A DNA stretch of 64,000 nt, taken from positions 62,001-126,000 of the forward strand of contig NZ_JSZO01000008.1 of the NCBI RefSeq assembly GCF_000801955.1, in the 5' to 3' direction. A program made the position numbers and the translations under genes. Under the pieces are notes generated by a model that saw only the letters and a program-made list of their open reading frames with translations, had not been told where the DNA came from and searched no databases. This document shows, in pieces, positions 16,728 through 25,992 of this stretch (its first letter is position 1; each line of letters begins with the position of its first letter). Source of the stretch: Ralstonia sp. A12 (GTDB lineage Bacteria; Pseudomonadota; Gammaproteobacteria; Burkholderiales; Burkholderiaceae).

Positions 16728-17960
16728 ATGCTGATCCCGATCGACCTCCGCACTGTCACCCTCATCGCCGTCATCACGGTCGGCCTGATGGCGGTTGTCC
16801 AGTTCTCGGTCTATCGGGGCTTTCCACGCTTCATCCGCGGGCTGGGGGCGTGGGCGTTGGGGTCAGCGGTGCTGTTTGTGGCGGGCTGTCTGCTGATGCT
16901 GCGCAGCTATCTGCCGGACTGGGCGTCGCTGGTGGGCGGCAACGCAATGCTGCTTGCGGGCTTCAGCTTATGGATGCTCGGCATCCAGGCGTTCTATGGC
17001 CGCCCGCTGCGCTGGCGCCTGCTGTGTGCCACGGTGGTGGCCGGCACTGCGGGCATCGCCTGGTGGTCGCTCGTGCAGCCCGATTACATGGCGCGGCTGG
17101 CGTGTATCACGTTCTTCCTGAGCCTGTTCTATGGCGCGCAGCTTGTGCAGGTCGTGCGCCATGGGCAGCGGCATTTCAATACGTGGTTCCTGGCGCTGGC
17201 GCTGGTGATTCAGTTGCTGATCGTCGTGGTGCGCTGCGTGACCGCGTTGCTGCCCAACCGGGTGGCCGAAACGGATCTCTACGCCGTCACACCGTTTCAG
17301 ATTGCCTACCTGGCCAGCTACAGCCTGACGGCGCTAATCCTGACCGTCGGCTTCATCATGGCGGCCACCTGCCGCCTGCAGACCGAGCTGGAGCGGCGCT
17401 CCTCCATCGACCCGCTCACCGGCCTGCTTAATCGCCGCGCATTTGCCTGTGTGCATGAACAGCAAGGTGCGATCGCTGCGCGGTCGGGCCAATCGATCGC
17501 CCTGCTGCTGATCGACCTGGACCATTTCAAATCGATCAACGACCACTACGGGCACAGCGTGGGCGATCAGGTGCTGCTCGACTTCTGCCGCAGCGCCGCC
17601 GGGGCCATTCCGCCCGACACACCACTTGCCCGCATGGGCGGCGAAGAGTTTGCGATTCTGCTGACCGGCGCTGACACGGTTCGCGCGCATGCACAGGCCG
17701 AGGCTGTGCGCCGCGCCATCCTGCACCACGTCGGCGCGGGCATTCCGGCCTACACCTGCAGCGTTGGCGTCGCCAGCACTGCAGATCCGGACTGCACGCT
17801 CGACGCCCTGATGCTCGCGGCGGACAGGGCGCTCTACGCCGCCAAGAAAGACGGCCGCAACCGTGTGAAGACCGCGCAAGTGGGCGACCACAAGCCCCTC
17901 CCGACGCCCCCGCTTCCGACCATTGCGGAAGCGGCCTACGCTGCGCTGCCACCCGTTTGA
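16728..17960 (+). CDS. Membrane diguanylate cyclase (GGEEF)
   Basis: A 410-aa protein with six or seven N-terminal membrane helices (about 1-205) of an unnamed sensor type and a C-terminal GGDEF domain (about 225-385). The domain opens DPLTGLLNRRAFA and has an intact active site, ARMGGEEFAIL, so it should make c-di-GMP. The product-inhibition RxxD site is not visible five residues upstream (PPDT instead), so feedback control may be absent. ATG 16728 is a choice; an earlier ATG at 16635 would add 31 polar residues. It stands alone between two regulators. Confidence 0.85.
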   Translation: MLIPIDLRTVTLIAVITVGLMAVVQFSVYRGFPRFIRGLGAWALGSAVLFVAGCLLMLRSYLPDWASLVGGNAMLLAGFSLWMLGIQAFYGRPLRWRLLCATVVAGTAGIAWWSLVQPDYMARLACITFFLSLFYGAQLVQVVRHGQRHFNTWFLALALVIQLLIVVVRCVTALLPNRVAETDLYAVTPFQIAYLASYSLTALILTVGFIMAATCRLQTELERRSSIDPLTGLLNRRAFACVHEQQGAIAARSGQSIALLLIDLDHFKSINDHYGHSVGDQVLLDFCRSAAGAIPPDTPLARMGGEEFAILLTGADTVRAHAQAEAVRRAILHHVGAGIPAYTCSVGVASTADPDCTLDALMLAADRALYAAKKDGRNRVKTAQVGDHKPLPTPPLPTIAEAAYAALPPV

Positions 17961-18123
17961 ACATGTGCGGCGTGCATCAGATGAACGGCAAGCGCCTCAA
18001 GCTGGCAATCCAGTGGGGCGGCATGGCCGCCGCGTTGGCGGACGGCACCGTGAAGAAACGGCCCGACAAGTGGTTCCATACGGACATCACACCGCAACCG
18101 CGCAGGCTGCCGGTTCCCGCGCC

Positions 18124-18789
18124 CTACGCCAGCACCGCCAGCTTCACCAGATCCACGATCCGGTTGCAGTGCATCTTCCCCTTCATGCTGGTGATGTGCG
18201 ACCGCACGGTGTGTTCCGACACGCCGCTCTGCGCAGCAAGTGCGGACGGTGCCAGCCCCGCAACCAGCCCTGCCAGCACCTTCGCCTCGGCTTTCGTGAT
18301 CTGGAACGCGGTGATCAGGTTGTCGGCATCAGCCTGCTTGAGCGCGCTGTTGCGGCGCATCCGCACGAAGACGAGCGGCGCGTCCGACGGAAACATCTGC
18401 GGGTTGGCGGGGGCCATGTCCAGGCTCAAGGTCTCGCCCCAGGCAAGCGACACAGTCATCTTGGCGCGGCACCCGGTGTGCAATGTTGTGGCCATCGCCT
18501 TGTTCAGGTGCGCCAGCACCGCCTGACTCGGGTGCCAGAGCCGGTCGCTGCGCACCCGCAGGCCGCACCGGCTGTCCAGCAAGGACTTGGCCAGTGCCGA
18601 TGCATGCACGACCACGCCGCTGCCAGACAACAGCAGCACCGCCTCGTCCATCGCGGAAAACGCCTCTTCCAGCAGGCGGAGCATGTGCGTAACGGGCGGA
18701 TCAACCCACGCAGGCATCGGCCAACCATTGCGCGGCGGCGCGTGAGTGCTGGGCGTGGCACCGCCTGCCAGCAGATGCAGATCCGTCAT
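18124..18789 (-). CDS. LuxR-type HTH regulator with PAS-like sensor
   Basis: A 221-aa regulator. Residues about 35-150 resemble a PAS-like sensor (AMDEAVLLLSGSGVVVHAS). Residues about 160-220 are a LuxR/FixJ helix-turn-helix (ITKAEAKVLAGLVAG then SGVSEHTVRSHITSMKGKM). GGGAGG lies four bases before the ATG at 18789. It is divergent from a LuxR-hydrolase fusion whose N-terminal half has the same order of domains, so the two look paralogous. No receiver or autoinducer domain is present, so it is an orphan regulator rather than part of a phosphorelay. Confidence 0.82.
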   Translation of the reverse strand: MTDLHLLAGGATPSTHAPPRNGWPMPAWVDPPVTHMLRLLEEAFSAMDEAVLLLSGSGVVVHASALAKSLLDSRCGLRVRSDRLWHPSQAVLAHLNKAMATTLHTGCRAKMTVSLAWGETLSLDMAPANPQMFPSDAPLVFVRMRRNSALKQADADNLITAFQITKAEAKVLAGLVAGLAPSALAAQSGVSEHTVRSHITSMKGKMHCNRIVDLVKLAVLA

Positions 18790-18974
18790 GTGGCCTCCCC
18801 AGACCCCGTCGTGCGTTCCGTTGTGTATTCCGCTCAGGCTCATGGTGGACGGCGCACCACAAAGATGCATCACCCGATCGGGGTATGCGTTACTTGCCAG
18901 GGCCGTGTCATGATCGGCGCTCGGTATGGGCATTGTTCGTGCTGGGTGTTGGTCATGCCACGTGGGAGGAGCCG

Positions 18975-20804
18975 ATGGGCGAGAAAGTGGATATTCCGGC
19001 GGAAACGCTCTCCAGACTCATTGGCCTGATCTACGGCGCCGCCAGCGACGACGACCTGTGGCCCAGCTTGCTGCAGGCCATGGCCGACTTTCTGATGCAG
19101 ACCGGCGCGCACGATGCGCGGCACGTCTCCACTGCAGAGACCGATGCCATCGTCGGCAGCTGGTTTGGCGACACCAGCAACCCGCTGCCCAGCACCGCCA
19201 GTGCGGCAGAGCAGCAGGTGTTCCAACTGCTTGCGCCGCATTTCGTGCGCGCGTGGGATATGCGCCAGACCCAGGCCGATGCAGAAACGCATCGCCAGAT
19301 CAGTGACTCCGTGCTGGACCGTCTGCCCGTTGGCGTGGCGCTGGTGGAAGACACCGGCGCCGTGGTCAGCATGAACCGCGCGCTGCGGCTGATCCTGAAC
19401 AACAACAACGGGTTGGTGCTCGTTGCCGGGCGAATGGAATCCCGCCCAAGAAAGCTGCTGGAAGAAGCGCTGCGCGACGTGGCTTCGGCTGCCGCACACG
19501 CCGGCACCCGCACCGCATTCCGCCTGGAGCAGGGTGCCGGGTCACTCTCCGTGCTCGTCAGCAAGCTGCAGCCGACCAACGAAACGACCCCGCTGGCAAT
19601 GCTCTGGGTGGCGAGCGCCGATGTGCCGCTGGTGCCGGAGAGCGGCCTGCGTGAACTGTTTGGCCTGACCGCCGCAGAAGCACGGCTTGCCCAGCGGCTG
19701 GTGCGCGGGCTGACGCTGGAGGAATCCGCGCAGGACCTGGGCACCACCACGAACACCGCCAAGACGCAGTTGAAGGCCGTCTTTGCCAAGGTGGGCGTCC
19801 GCCGCCAACCGGAACTGGTGCAGGCCATCTGGTCAACGCCGCTGTGGCTCGACCAGGCTGGCGGCCACCTCAACCACCTTCCGTTGGGGAAGCCCGCTAG
19901 CCCCACGCTGGCGACGCGCGCGTGCGCAGGGGACGGCCGCATGGTCCTGCCCGATGGCCGCGTGCTGGCGTGGTCGGACAGCGGTGACCCAGATGGACTG
20001 CCGGTGATCCAGATGCACGGCCTGTCGTGCTCGCGGCACTTGCGGCATCCGGACGATGCATTGCTGCGTGAGGCATCGATCCGCCTCATCATTCCCGAGC
20101 GCCCGGGCACGGGCGACTCCGACCCGATGCCCGGCCGCAAAGTGGCCGACTGGCCCGCCGACGTGCAGGCACTGGCCGACCATCTCCAGCTCGATCGCTT
20201 TGCCGTGCTAGGGTACTCCGCCGGCATGCCCTATGCGTTTGCCACCGCGCAGGCGCTGCCCGAGCGCGTGAGCGCCGTCTTTATCGTGGCGGCCACGCCC
20301 CCGATCGAACGCGTGGACGACATCAAGGCCTATTCCGCGCACTTCCGCATGGCGCTCATGGTGGCGCGCTACATGCCGAACCTGCTGCCGCCGCTGCTGC
20401 ACGTGGTGGTGCGCAGCATCCGTAAGGATGTCTACCGCTACATTGAATCCATCTTGAAATCCATGCCGGACGTGGACCAGCAAGTCTTCCGGCAAGCCGC
20501 GTTTCGCGAGAACTACGCGCAGGAGCTGCTGGCCGGCGTCAAACACGGCGGCCAGCATTTCGTGGTCGAGACCCTGCTGAACGTGCACGGCTGGCAAGTC
20601 GATGGCCACCGCTTTGCCATGCCGGTTGAGTTCTTTCATGGCGCGCTGGACTGGCACGTGTCCATCAACGCGGCGCGCGGGCTGGTCCGGCGCATTCCGG
20701 GTGCGCAGCTACACGAAGTGGGGGATGGAGGCCACTTTCTGATCTACTCACATTGGCGGAACATCCTGCAGACCATGCGGGAGCGGCTGTCCTGCGTGGC
20801 CTGA
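18975..20804 (+). CDS. Fusion of a LuxR-type HTH regulator and an alpha/beta hydrolase
   Basis: A 609-aa single frame. Residues 1-220 form a PAS-like sensor region. Residues about 225-285 are a LuxR-type helix-turn-helix (LTAAEARLAQRLVRGLTLEE then TTTNTAKTQLKAVFAKVG). Residues about 320-605 are an alpha/beta hydrolase with oxyanion-region HGLSCSR, nucleophile Ser near 414 in GYSAGMP, acid candidate in HGALDWHV and His in GDGGHFLIYS. GGAGG five bases before the ATG fixes the start. The hydrolase domain may bind or cleave an ester or lactone ligand. It is divergent from a paralogous LuxR gene lacking the hydrolase. Confidence 0.85.
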   Translation: MGEKVDIPAETLSRLIGLIYGAASDDDLWPSLLQAMADFLMQTGAHDARHVSTAETDAIVGSWFGDTSNPLPSTASAAEQQVFQLLAPHFVRAWDMRQTQADAETHRQISDSVLDRLPVGVALVEDTGAVVSMNRALRLILNNNNGLVLVAGRMESRPRKLLEEALRDVASAAAHAGTRTAFRLEQGAGSLSVLVSKLQPTNETTPLAMLWVASADVPLVPESGLRELFGLTAAEARLAQRLVRGLTLEESAQDLGTTTNTAKTQLKAVFAKVGVRRQPELVQAIWSTPLWLDQAGGHLNHLPLGKPASPTLATRACAGDGRMVLPDGRVLAWSDSGDPDGLPVIQMHGLSCSRHLRHPDDALLREASIRLIIPERPGTGDSDPMPGRKVADWPADVQALADHLQLDRFAVLGYSAGMPYAFATAQALPERVSAVFIVAATPPIERVDDIKAYSAHFRMALMVARYMPNLLPPLLHVVVRSIRKDVYRYIESILKSMPDVDQQVFRQAAFRENYAQELLAGVKHGGQHFVVETLLNVHGWQVDGHRFAMPVEFFHGALDWHVSINAARGLVRRIPGAQLHEVGDGGHFLIYSHWRNILQTMRERLSCVA

Positions 20805-20834
20805 CGCGGCCGCACGGAACATTGGGTGCGGCGC

Positions 20835-21824
20835 CTATGCGTCTTCCTGCAGCAGCCCGAGGTAACGCGGCAGATCAATGTTGCCGCCCGTCACAATCAC
20901 GCCAATGCGCGCCCCGTTGATGGGCAATCCGCCATAGCGCGCGGCGGCCAGGCCAAGGCACGCCGTTGGCTCCACCACCAGTTTCATGACCTGCGCAAAG
21001 CGGCGCATGCACGCAACCAGCGCCGCGTCTTCCACGGAAACGATCTCCGTCACACCGCGCCGCAACAGCGCGAACGTCAGCGCGCCCAGATGCTGCGCGC
21101 GCGCACCGTCCGCAATCGTCTCCGGCGGATCGATATGCACGATGCGGCCGGCCTGCAGTGACTGCCGGCCATGGTTGCCCGCAACCGGTTCGGCCCCATA
21201 CACCTTGCAGGCCGGCGCCAGCGCAGCCGTCACCAACGTTGCGCCGCCGAGCAGCCCGCCACCGCCCTGGCTCGCAAAGATCGCGTCCAGCGGCCCCACC
21301 TCCTCGATCAGCTCGCGCGTGACGGTCGCCTGGCCGGCAATGACGTCGGCATGGTCATACGGCGGGATGAGCGTCAGGCCATGCGCTTCAGACAATTCAC
21401 GCGTGATGGCTTCCCGGTCGTCGGTGCGCCGGTCGTAAAAGACGATGCGCGCACCGCAACGCCGTGCGGCATCCACCTTGCTGGCCTGGGCGTCGTGCGG
21501 CATGACCACGGTGACGGGAATGCCAAGAATCTGCCCGGCCAGGGCCATGCCCAACGCATGGTTGCCGCCAGAGAACGCCACCGCACCGCGCTTGCGCTGC
21601 CCGGCATCAAAGCGCGCCAGTGCATTGAACGCACCACGAAACTTGAACGCCCCGGTGCGCTGCAGGTTCTCGCACTTGAAGTAGACCTGTGCCCCAACCC
21701 AGGCATCCATCTCGGGGGAGCGCAACACCGGTGTGCGCAGCGCGTGGCCGGCCAAGCGTGCGCTGGCCGCTTCCACGTCGTTCCAATCCGGCAGCGCGGG
21801 GGTTGCCGCTGCAATTGCCGTCAC
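20835..21824 (-). CDS. PLP-dependent threonine/serine dehydratase family (hydroxyectoine EutB-like)
   Basis: A 329-aa fold-type II PLP enzyme. The Schiff-base lysine is Lys61 in GAFKFRGA, the phosphate-cradle loop is SQGGGGLLGG, and SGGNHALG replaces the usual SSGNHAQG. It has no C-terminal ACT domain, so it is not feedback-regulated biosynthetic IlvA. Candidate reactions are deamination of threonine, serine, 3-hydroxyaspartate or hydroxyectoine intermediates. Its ATG overlaps the stop of the upstream solute-binding protein gene (ATGA), so uptake and deamination are probably linked. Confidence 0.82.
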   Translation of the reverse strand: MTAIAAATPALPDWNDVEAASARLAGHALRTPVLRSPEMDAWVGAQVYFKCENLQRTGAFKFRGAFNALARFDAGQRKRGAVAFSGGNHALGMALAGQILGIPVTVVMPHDAQASKVDAARRCGARIVFYDRRTDDREAITRELSEAHGLTLIPPYDHADVIAGQATVTRELIEEVGPLDAIFASQGGGGLLGGATLVTAALAPACKVYGAEPVAGNHGRQSLQAGRIVHIDPPETIADGARAQHLGALTFALLRRGVTEIVSVEDAALVACMRRFAQVMKLVVEPTACLGLAAARYGGLPINGARIGVIVTGGNIDLPRYLGLLQEDA

Positions 21825-22735
21825 TCAACGGCCTCGTCCGACGGGTGCTTCCAGGCGGCCAGCACTTCCGGCGACGGCGTCAAACCCAGGACGATGCCGC
21901 GCGCGCCAATCGGCTGCTGGAACCAGCGCTTCTGCAGCGCAAGCACGTCTGGGCTGGCGAACAGCGCGGTCAGTGTCTGGTCGACCAGCGCCTTCCATTG
22001 CGCATCGGCCTTGGACAGCATCAGCGCGTTCCGCTCCACCGACAGCGTGGGGCCAACCACCTCGTACTGCTCAGGCGTCTTTGCGTTGGCGCGCAGGCCG
22101 TAGAGCACCACATCGTCGAGCACGAACGCCTGCGCGCGTGCCGTGTCGAGCAACAGGAACGATTCAACGTGGTCCTTCGCATAGACCTCGCGATAGCCGT
22201 ACTGATCCTTGAGACGGCGCACGTGCCGGTCGCTGGTGGAGCCCGCGCTGGTCACCACGGTCTTGCCGCGCATGTCGTCAAACGAGTGGATGCCCGAATC
22301 GGTGCGCACCAGCATGCGCACTGCCGAGACGTAATAGGCCAGGCTGAAATCCACCTGCTTCTTGCGCTCGGCCGTGATGGTGTTGGGCGCGCAATCCAGA
22401 GCAACCAGGCCATTGACCACTGCCGGTACGCGGCTCTGCGCGGTCAGCGGCAACCAGCGCACCTTCAGCTCCGGCAGATTGAGCCGGCGCTGCGCAGCCT
22501 CGGCCACGCGCAGGCACAGGTCCACCGCATAGCCGGCGGGCTGGCCCTTGGCGTCTGAGAACGAGAACGGCACCGCGCCTTCGCGATAACCCAGGGTGAC
22601 GGTGCCGGACTGGCGGATCTGGTCGAGGATGGGCGTTGGGCTCTGAGCCAGCGCCGGCGTGGCAACTGCCATCGACAGTGGCAGCAGCAGCGCGGCAAGC
22701 GCGCGCGAAACGATCGGAAATGCGGGAGACGACAT
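21821..22735 (-). CDS. Periplasmic amino-acid-binding protein (ABC family 3)
   Basis: A 304-aa secreted protein. The signal peptide ends TPALAQS near residue 31. The mature domain has the family 3 solute-binding signature GTVTLGYREGAVPFSF, with CLRVAEAAQ and VALDCAPNTIT later, closest to glutamate/aspartate binders. AAGGA five bases before the ATG at 22735 fixes the start. It overlaps the dehydratase gene by four bases. No permease or ATPase gene is present, so it either feeds a transporter encoded elsewhere or acts as a sensor ligand-binder. Confidence 0.85.
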   Translation of the reverse strand: MSSPAFPIVSRALAALLLPLSMAVATPALAQSPTPILDQIRQSGTVTLGYREGAVPFSFSDAKGQPAGYAVDLCLRVAEAAQRRLNLPELKVRWLPLTAQSRVPAVVNGLVALDCAPNTITAERKKQVDFSLAYYVSAVRMLVRTDSGIHSFDDMRGKTVVTSAGSTSDRHVRRLKDQYGYREVYAKDHVESFLLLDTARAQAFVLDDVVLYGLRANAKTPEQYEVVGPTLSVERNALMLSKADAQWKALVDQTLTALFASPDVLALQKRWFQQPIGARGIVLGLTPSPEVLAAWKHPSDEAVE

Positions 22736-22825
22736 GGTGATCCTTGACGAAAGCGGCAAGGATAGTCACGTGCCCTGCAGGCGCGAACGATCGATTGGCT
22801 ATATGAGCATCCCGCGGCCAGGCAT

Positions 22826-22852
22826 GTGCATATGCGCCGTTCGCATATGCAC
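22826..22852. promoter_or_regulatory. Eleven-base-arm palindrome upstream of the binding-protein operon
   Basis: GTGCATATGCG (22826-22836) and CGCATATGCAC (22842-22852) are perfect complements around five bases. It lies 91 bases before the binding-protein start and just past the DMT gene stop. There is no T-run on either strand, so an operator is more likely than a terminator. Confidence 0.5.
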
Positions 22853-22858
22853 GCGGCA

Positions 22859-23761
22859 CTAGCCGCCGGACGACGCAGGTGACAGCGCCATCGCCATGCG
22901 CCGTTCGCGCGCCGCGACCCACGTGCCCGCTGCCCCGCATATCGCAATGGCCACGATGCCTGCCACCGACCAGCCATCCGGCACGTGCGAGAAGACCAGC
23001 CAGCCGCCGATCATGGCAAAGCCGATCTGCATGTAGAGGTAGGGCGTGAGCATCGCCACCGGCGCGCGGGTGTACGCCAGGATGAGCAGGGCATGGCCTG
23101 CTGAACTGACGATTCCCATCAGGATCAGCAGCAGCCACCACGTCCACTCCAGCGTCTGCCAGCCAAACGGCAGCGCAAAGGTCAGAAGCAGCGTGCCGAC
23201 GGCGCCCGTATAGAAGTGGGTCGTGCCCGCCTCGTCCACGTTGGCCAGGCGGCTGGTCACAACCTGGAAGCCGGTATTGGCGGCCACCAGCCCCAGCGGC
23301 AGCAGCATGTTCCAGCCGAAGGTGCCCCCGCCGGGCCGGAGCACCATCATGGCCCCCAGAAAACCGCCCGTCATGAACACCCAACGCACGGCGGAAACCT
23401 GCTCGCCCAGCAGCAAGGCTGCCACCAGGGTAATCACCACCGGGGTCAGCATCACGATGGCTGTCACCTCACCCACCGGCATCTGCCGCAGGCTCAGGAA
23501 CGCAAACAGACTGACCGACAGCAGCAACACCCCACGCAGCACCTGCAGCCCGGGCCGGCGCGTACGCAACAATGCACGCCCCCGGCTGGGCAGCAGCGTG
23601 ACGCCCGTCGTGACCGTCTGGAACAGGTAGCGGAACCAGAGCGCCATCGCCACCGGCACGGCGGTGCTGACGTATTTGGTGAGCGTGTCGAAGGCAGCAA
23701 AGAACGCGACCGCGGCAATCAGAAAGGCGATTCCCTGCAGGGGATGTTGGGCGCGGCTCAA
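22859..23761 (-). CDS. DMT-superfamily (EamA) transporter
   Basis: About 300 aa with ten membrane helices in two EamA repeats, the usual build of drug/metabolite exporters. Features are FFAAFDTLTKYVS in the first helix, TPVVITLVAALLLGEQVS closing the first repeat and APVAMLTPYLYMQIGFAMIGG in the second. No ATG lies near the first helix. TTG at 23761 follows GGAG by nine bases and gives the family's usual length; GTG codons at 23818 and 23824 are alternatives. It lies upstream of the binding-protein/dehydratase pair on the same strand. The substrate is unknown. Confidence 0.82.
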   Translation of the reverse strand: MSRAQHPLQGIAFLIAAVAFFAAFDTLTKYVSTAVPVAMALWFRYLFQTVTTGVTLLPSRGRALLRTRRPGLQVLRGVLLLSVSLFAFLSLRQMPVGEVTAIVMLTPVVITLVAALLLGEQVSAVRWVFMTGGFLGAMMVLRPGGGTFGWNMLLPLGLVAANTGFQVVTSRLANVDEAGTTHFYTGAVGTLLLTFALPFGWQTLEWTWWLLLILMGIVSSAGHALLILAYTRAPVAMLTPYLYMQIGFAMIGGWLVFSHVPDGWSVAGIVAIAICGAAGTWVAARERRMAMALSPASSGG

Positions 23762-24003
23762 GGTGGTCGGCTCCGGGAGCGGGCTGGGTATGTGTGGCGC
23801 GGGTGCGACGCATCTTACCCCCACCCCCAAACGACGTGCGCGTGTGCAACGTTGGGCTTTGACATCGGCCCCCCTCATGACTATCAACGATGGGTGGGAA
23901 TCGATGACACGCAAGGCTCTTGGGGGACACAGACACCCCGTACAACAACAGCCGTGCGATGCAACAAAACGAGTGACGCAGTCACCGCTGCAAGGGGGCC
24001 ATT

Positions 24004-25440
24004 TTGAGATCGGGACATCTTGAAGTGCAGCCGGGCTTGTTGCTGAGCCTGTCTCCGGGGCGCAGGACCTATCTGACGGCACAGGCAGTGGCCTTGCTGT
24101 CGCTGGTGGTCTTCATCTCGGCACTGCCATTTGCCAAAGTGCAACTGGCACAGCTTCCCTCGTTCATCCCCACTTACGAATCAGCTCTCATTCTCAATGA
24201 CCTGATCACGGCCGTCCTGCTGTTCGGGCAATTTTCCATCACGCGTTCACGCGCCATGCTGGCGCTGGCCTGCGGCTACCTGTTTACGGCAACCACGGCC
24301 GTTGGGCACCTGCTGTCATTTCCGGGGCTGTTTTCACACGGCGGGCTGCTGGGCGCCGGGCCGCAAAGCACTGCCTGGATCTACATGTTCTGGCACGCAG
24401 GCTTTCCGTTGTTCGTCATGGTGTATGCCGTGCTGAAAGTGCGTGAAGACCGGGAGCCCGATCGCTTTGCCGAAACGCCGCTCGCTGGCGGGACGGTGCT
24501 GTTCATCATCGCCGCCGTGCTGGCGGCATCCGCTGCGTGCGTGGCGCTGGCCACCGCCGGCGAGCACCTGCTGCCCGCCTTCATGGTCGGCAATCGTTAT
24601 GGACCAGCACAAATGGCCGTGGCCGGCAGCACATGGCTGTGCTGCATGGTGGCCTTGATCGTGCTGTGGCGTAGCAAGCCGCACCTGACCATCGACGTCT
24701 GGTTGATGGTGGTGCTGTGTGTGTGGATTTGCGATGTCGCGCTCAGTGCCGTGTTCAACGCCGGGCGCTACGACCTCGGCTTCTACGTCGGGCGCGCGTT
24801 CGGGCTGCTGGGCGCGAGCTTCGTCCTGTTGCTGCTGCTGATCGAGAACAGCGTCCTGCACTCGCGCCTGGCCGCTGCCCGCGCCGAACTCAAACGCCTG
24901 GCTGCCACCGACCCGCTCACCGGCATCCCCAACCGCCGCGCGTTTGAAGCGGCCCTGAACGATGCCTGGCGACACGGCGCGCATTGGGAGGCACCGCTGT
25001 CACTGCTGACCGTCGACATCGACGTCTTCAAAGACTTCAACGAGCACTACGGCCCGATCCTGGGCGACCAATGCCTGACAACCGTTGCGCAGTGCCTGGC
25101 CAAACAGATGCAGCGCGACGCCGACCTCGTCACCCGCTACAACGGCGACGCATTTGCCGTGCTGCTGCCGAACATCGACATGGCAACGGCCGCCAAAACC
25201 GCGCAGCGCCTGTGCGATGCCGTGGCCGCGCTGGCCATTCCGCACGCAAGCTCCAGCGTGGCAGACCACGTGACCGTGAGCGTGGGTGTTGCGAGCGGAT
25301 GGGCACAGGAAGGTGTGCTGCCACAAACACTGACCAAAGTGGCAGAGAGCGCGCTGCAGATGGCCAAGGCGGATGGGGGTAATCGGGTGGTGGTGGTGCC
25401 GGTGCCTGCGCAGTTGGGGCGGGGGGTGGTGGCGGTGTAG
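24004..25440 (+). CDS. MASE4-GGDEF protein with degenerate active site
   Basis: A 478-aa membrane protein. Residues about 20-270 are a MASE4 sensor of eight helices (VLLFGQFSITRSRAMLALA and GYLFTATTAVGHLL are typical). Residues about 295-465 are a GGDEF domain opening DPLTGIPNRRAFE. The signature is RYNGDAFAVLL instead of RYGGDEF, so cyclase activity is doubtful. The inhibitory RxxD site (RDAD) is kept exactly five residues before it, so it may bind c-di-GMP. TTG start after AAGGGGG. It is divergent from the DMT transporter gene. Confidence 0.85.
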   Translation: MRSGHLEVQPGLLLSLSPGRRTYLTAQAVALLSLVVFISALPFAKVQLAQLPSFIPTYESALILNDLITAVLLFGQFSITRSRAMLALACGYLFTATTAVGHLLSFPGLFSHGGLLGAGPQSTAWIYMFWHAGFPLFVMVYAVLKVREDREPDRFAETPLAGGTVLFIIAAVLAASAACVALATAGEHLLPAFMVGNRYGPAQMAVAGSTWLCCMVALIVLWRSKPHLTIDVWLMVVLCVWICDVALSAVFNAGRYDLGFYVGRAFGLLGASFVLLLLLIENSVLHSRLAAARAELKRLAATDPLTGIPNRRAFEAALNDAWRHGAHWEAPLSLLTVDIDVFKDFNEHYGPILGDQCLTTVAQCLAKQMQRDADLVTRYNGDAFAVLLPNIDMATAAKTAQRLCDAVAALAIPHASSSVADHVTVSVGVASGWAQEGVLPQTLTKVAESALQMAKADGGNRVVVVPVPAQLGRGVVAV

Positions 25441-25507
25441 CTTCACCGCCTTTTGCTGGGTCGTCGAATCCGCTTTGCGGGACCGGTCAGATCGCAGCCG
25501 CCGCCAA

Positions 25508-25984
25508 TCAACGCACCGCGACCACGCGCACCGTTGCCCAATCCAAACGCAACAGGTCTACCGATATTGCAGGCCCACCCGCAGGCAGTAAACAGTATTC
25601 AGTACCGCCCGGCGCATACCCCAACGCGGTCCAGTCCAGCGACAGCAGCTTGCCCCAATGAAAGTCCTGCGATTTGACCGCCGCCTGTACGGCCTCACTC
25701 GTCGCCAATTCCGACCTGGGCGGCTTGCTCTGCAAATACTCGATGACACCCTGTTCCGTGTCGATGCGCGGCGTCACAATGCCGACCCGATACGGGCCTC
25801 GCTGCGTAAAACGCCCCGTCAGGCCTGTCACCATTGCCGAACCATCGCTTTGCTCGATCTCGATCTGCTGTTGCGTATCGATCCAGTCGTTGTTAAACCA
25901 GTCATAGGTCACGCCATCACGGGGCACCATGACCCGTGCCGATTCAAATTCGAGCTTCAGCGTGCCGAGATCAATCGAATACAT
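25508..25984 (-). CDS. Protein of unknown function (158 aa), last gene of the Sel1 cluster
   Basis: I do not recognise this family. It has no signal peptide or membrane helix and looks like an alternating beta/loop protein, starting MYSIDLGTLKLEFESARV with a central RFTQRGPYRVGIVTPRIDTE. It begins eight bases after the stop of the Sel1-repeat gene, so cotranscription is nearly certain. Its lack of an export signal contrasts with its exported neighbours, as is common for cytoplasmic immunity or assembly proteins, but nothing in the sequence proves such a role. Confidence 0.6.
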   Translation of the reverse strand: MYSIDLGTLKLEFESARVMVPRDGVTYDWFNNDWIDTQQQIEIEQSDGSAMVTGLTGRFTQRGPYRVGIVTPRIDTEQGVIEYLQSKPPRSELATSEAVQAAVKSQDFHWGKLLSLDWTALGYAPGGTEYCLLPAGGPAISVDLLRLDWATVRVVAVR

Positions 25985-25992
25985 GGTTTGAC

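Noticed and set aside
17957-18526. A plus-strand open frame of about 189 codons after the GGEEF gene.
   Set aside because: Most of it lies opposite the LuxR gene at 18124-18789, which has domains and a ribosome site. The free first 55 codons show no family features.
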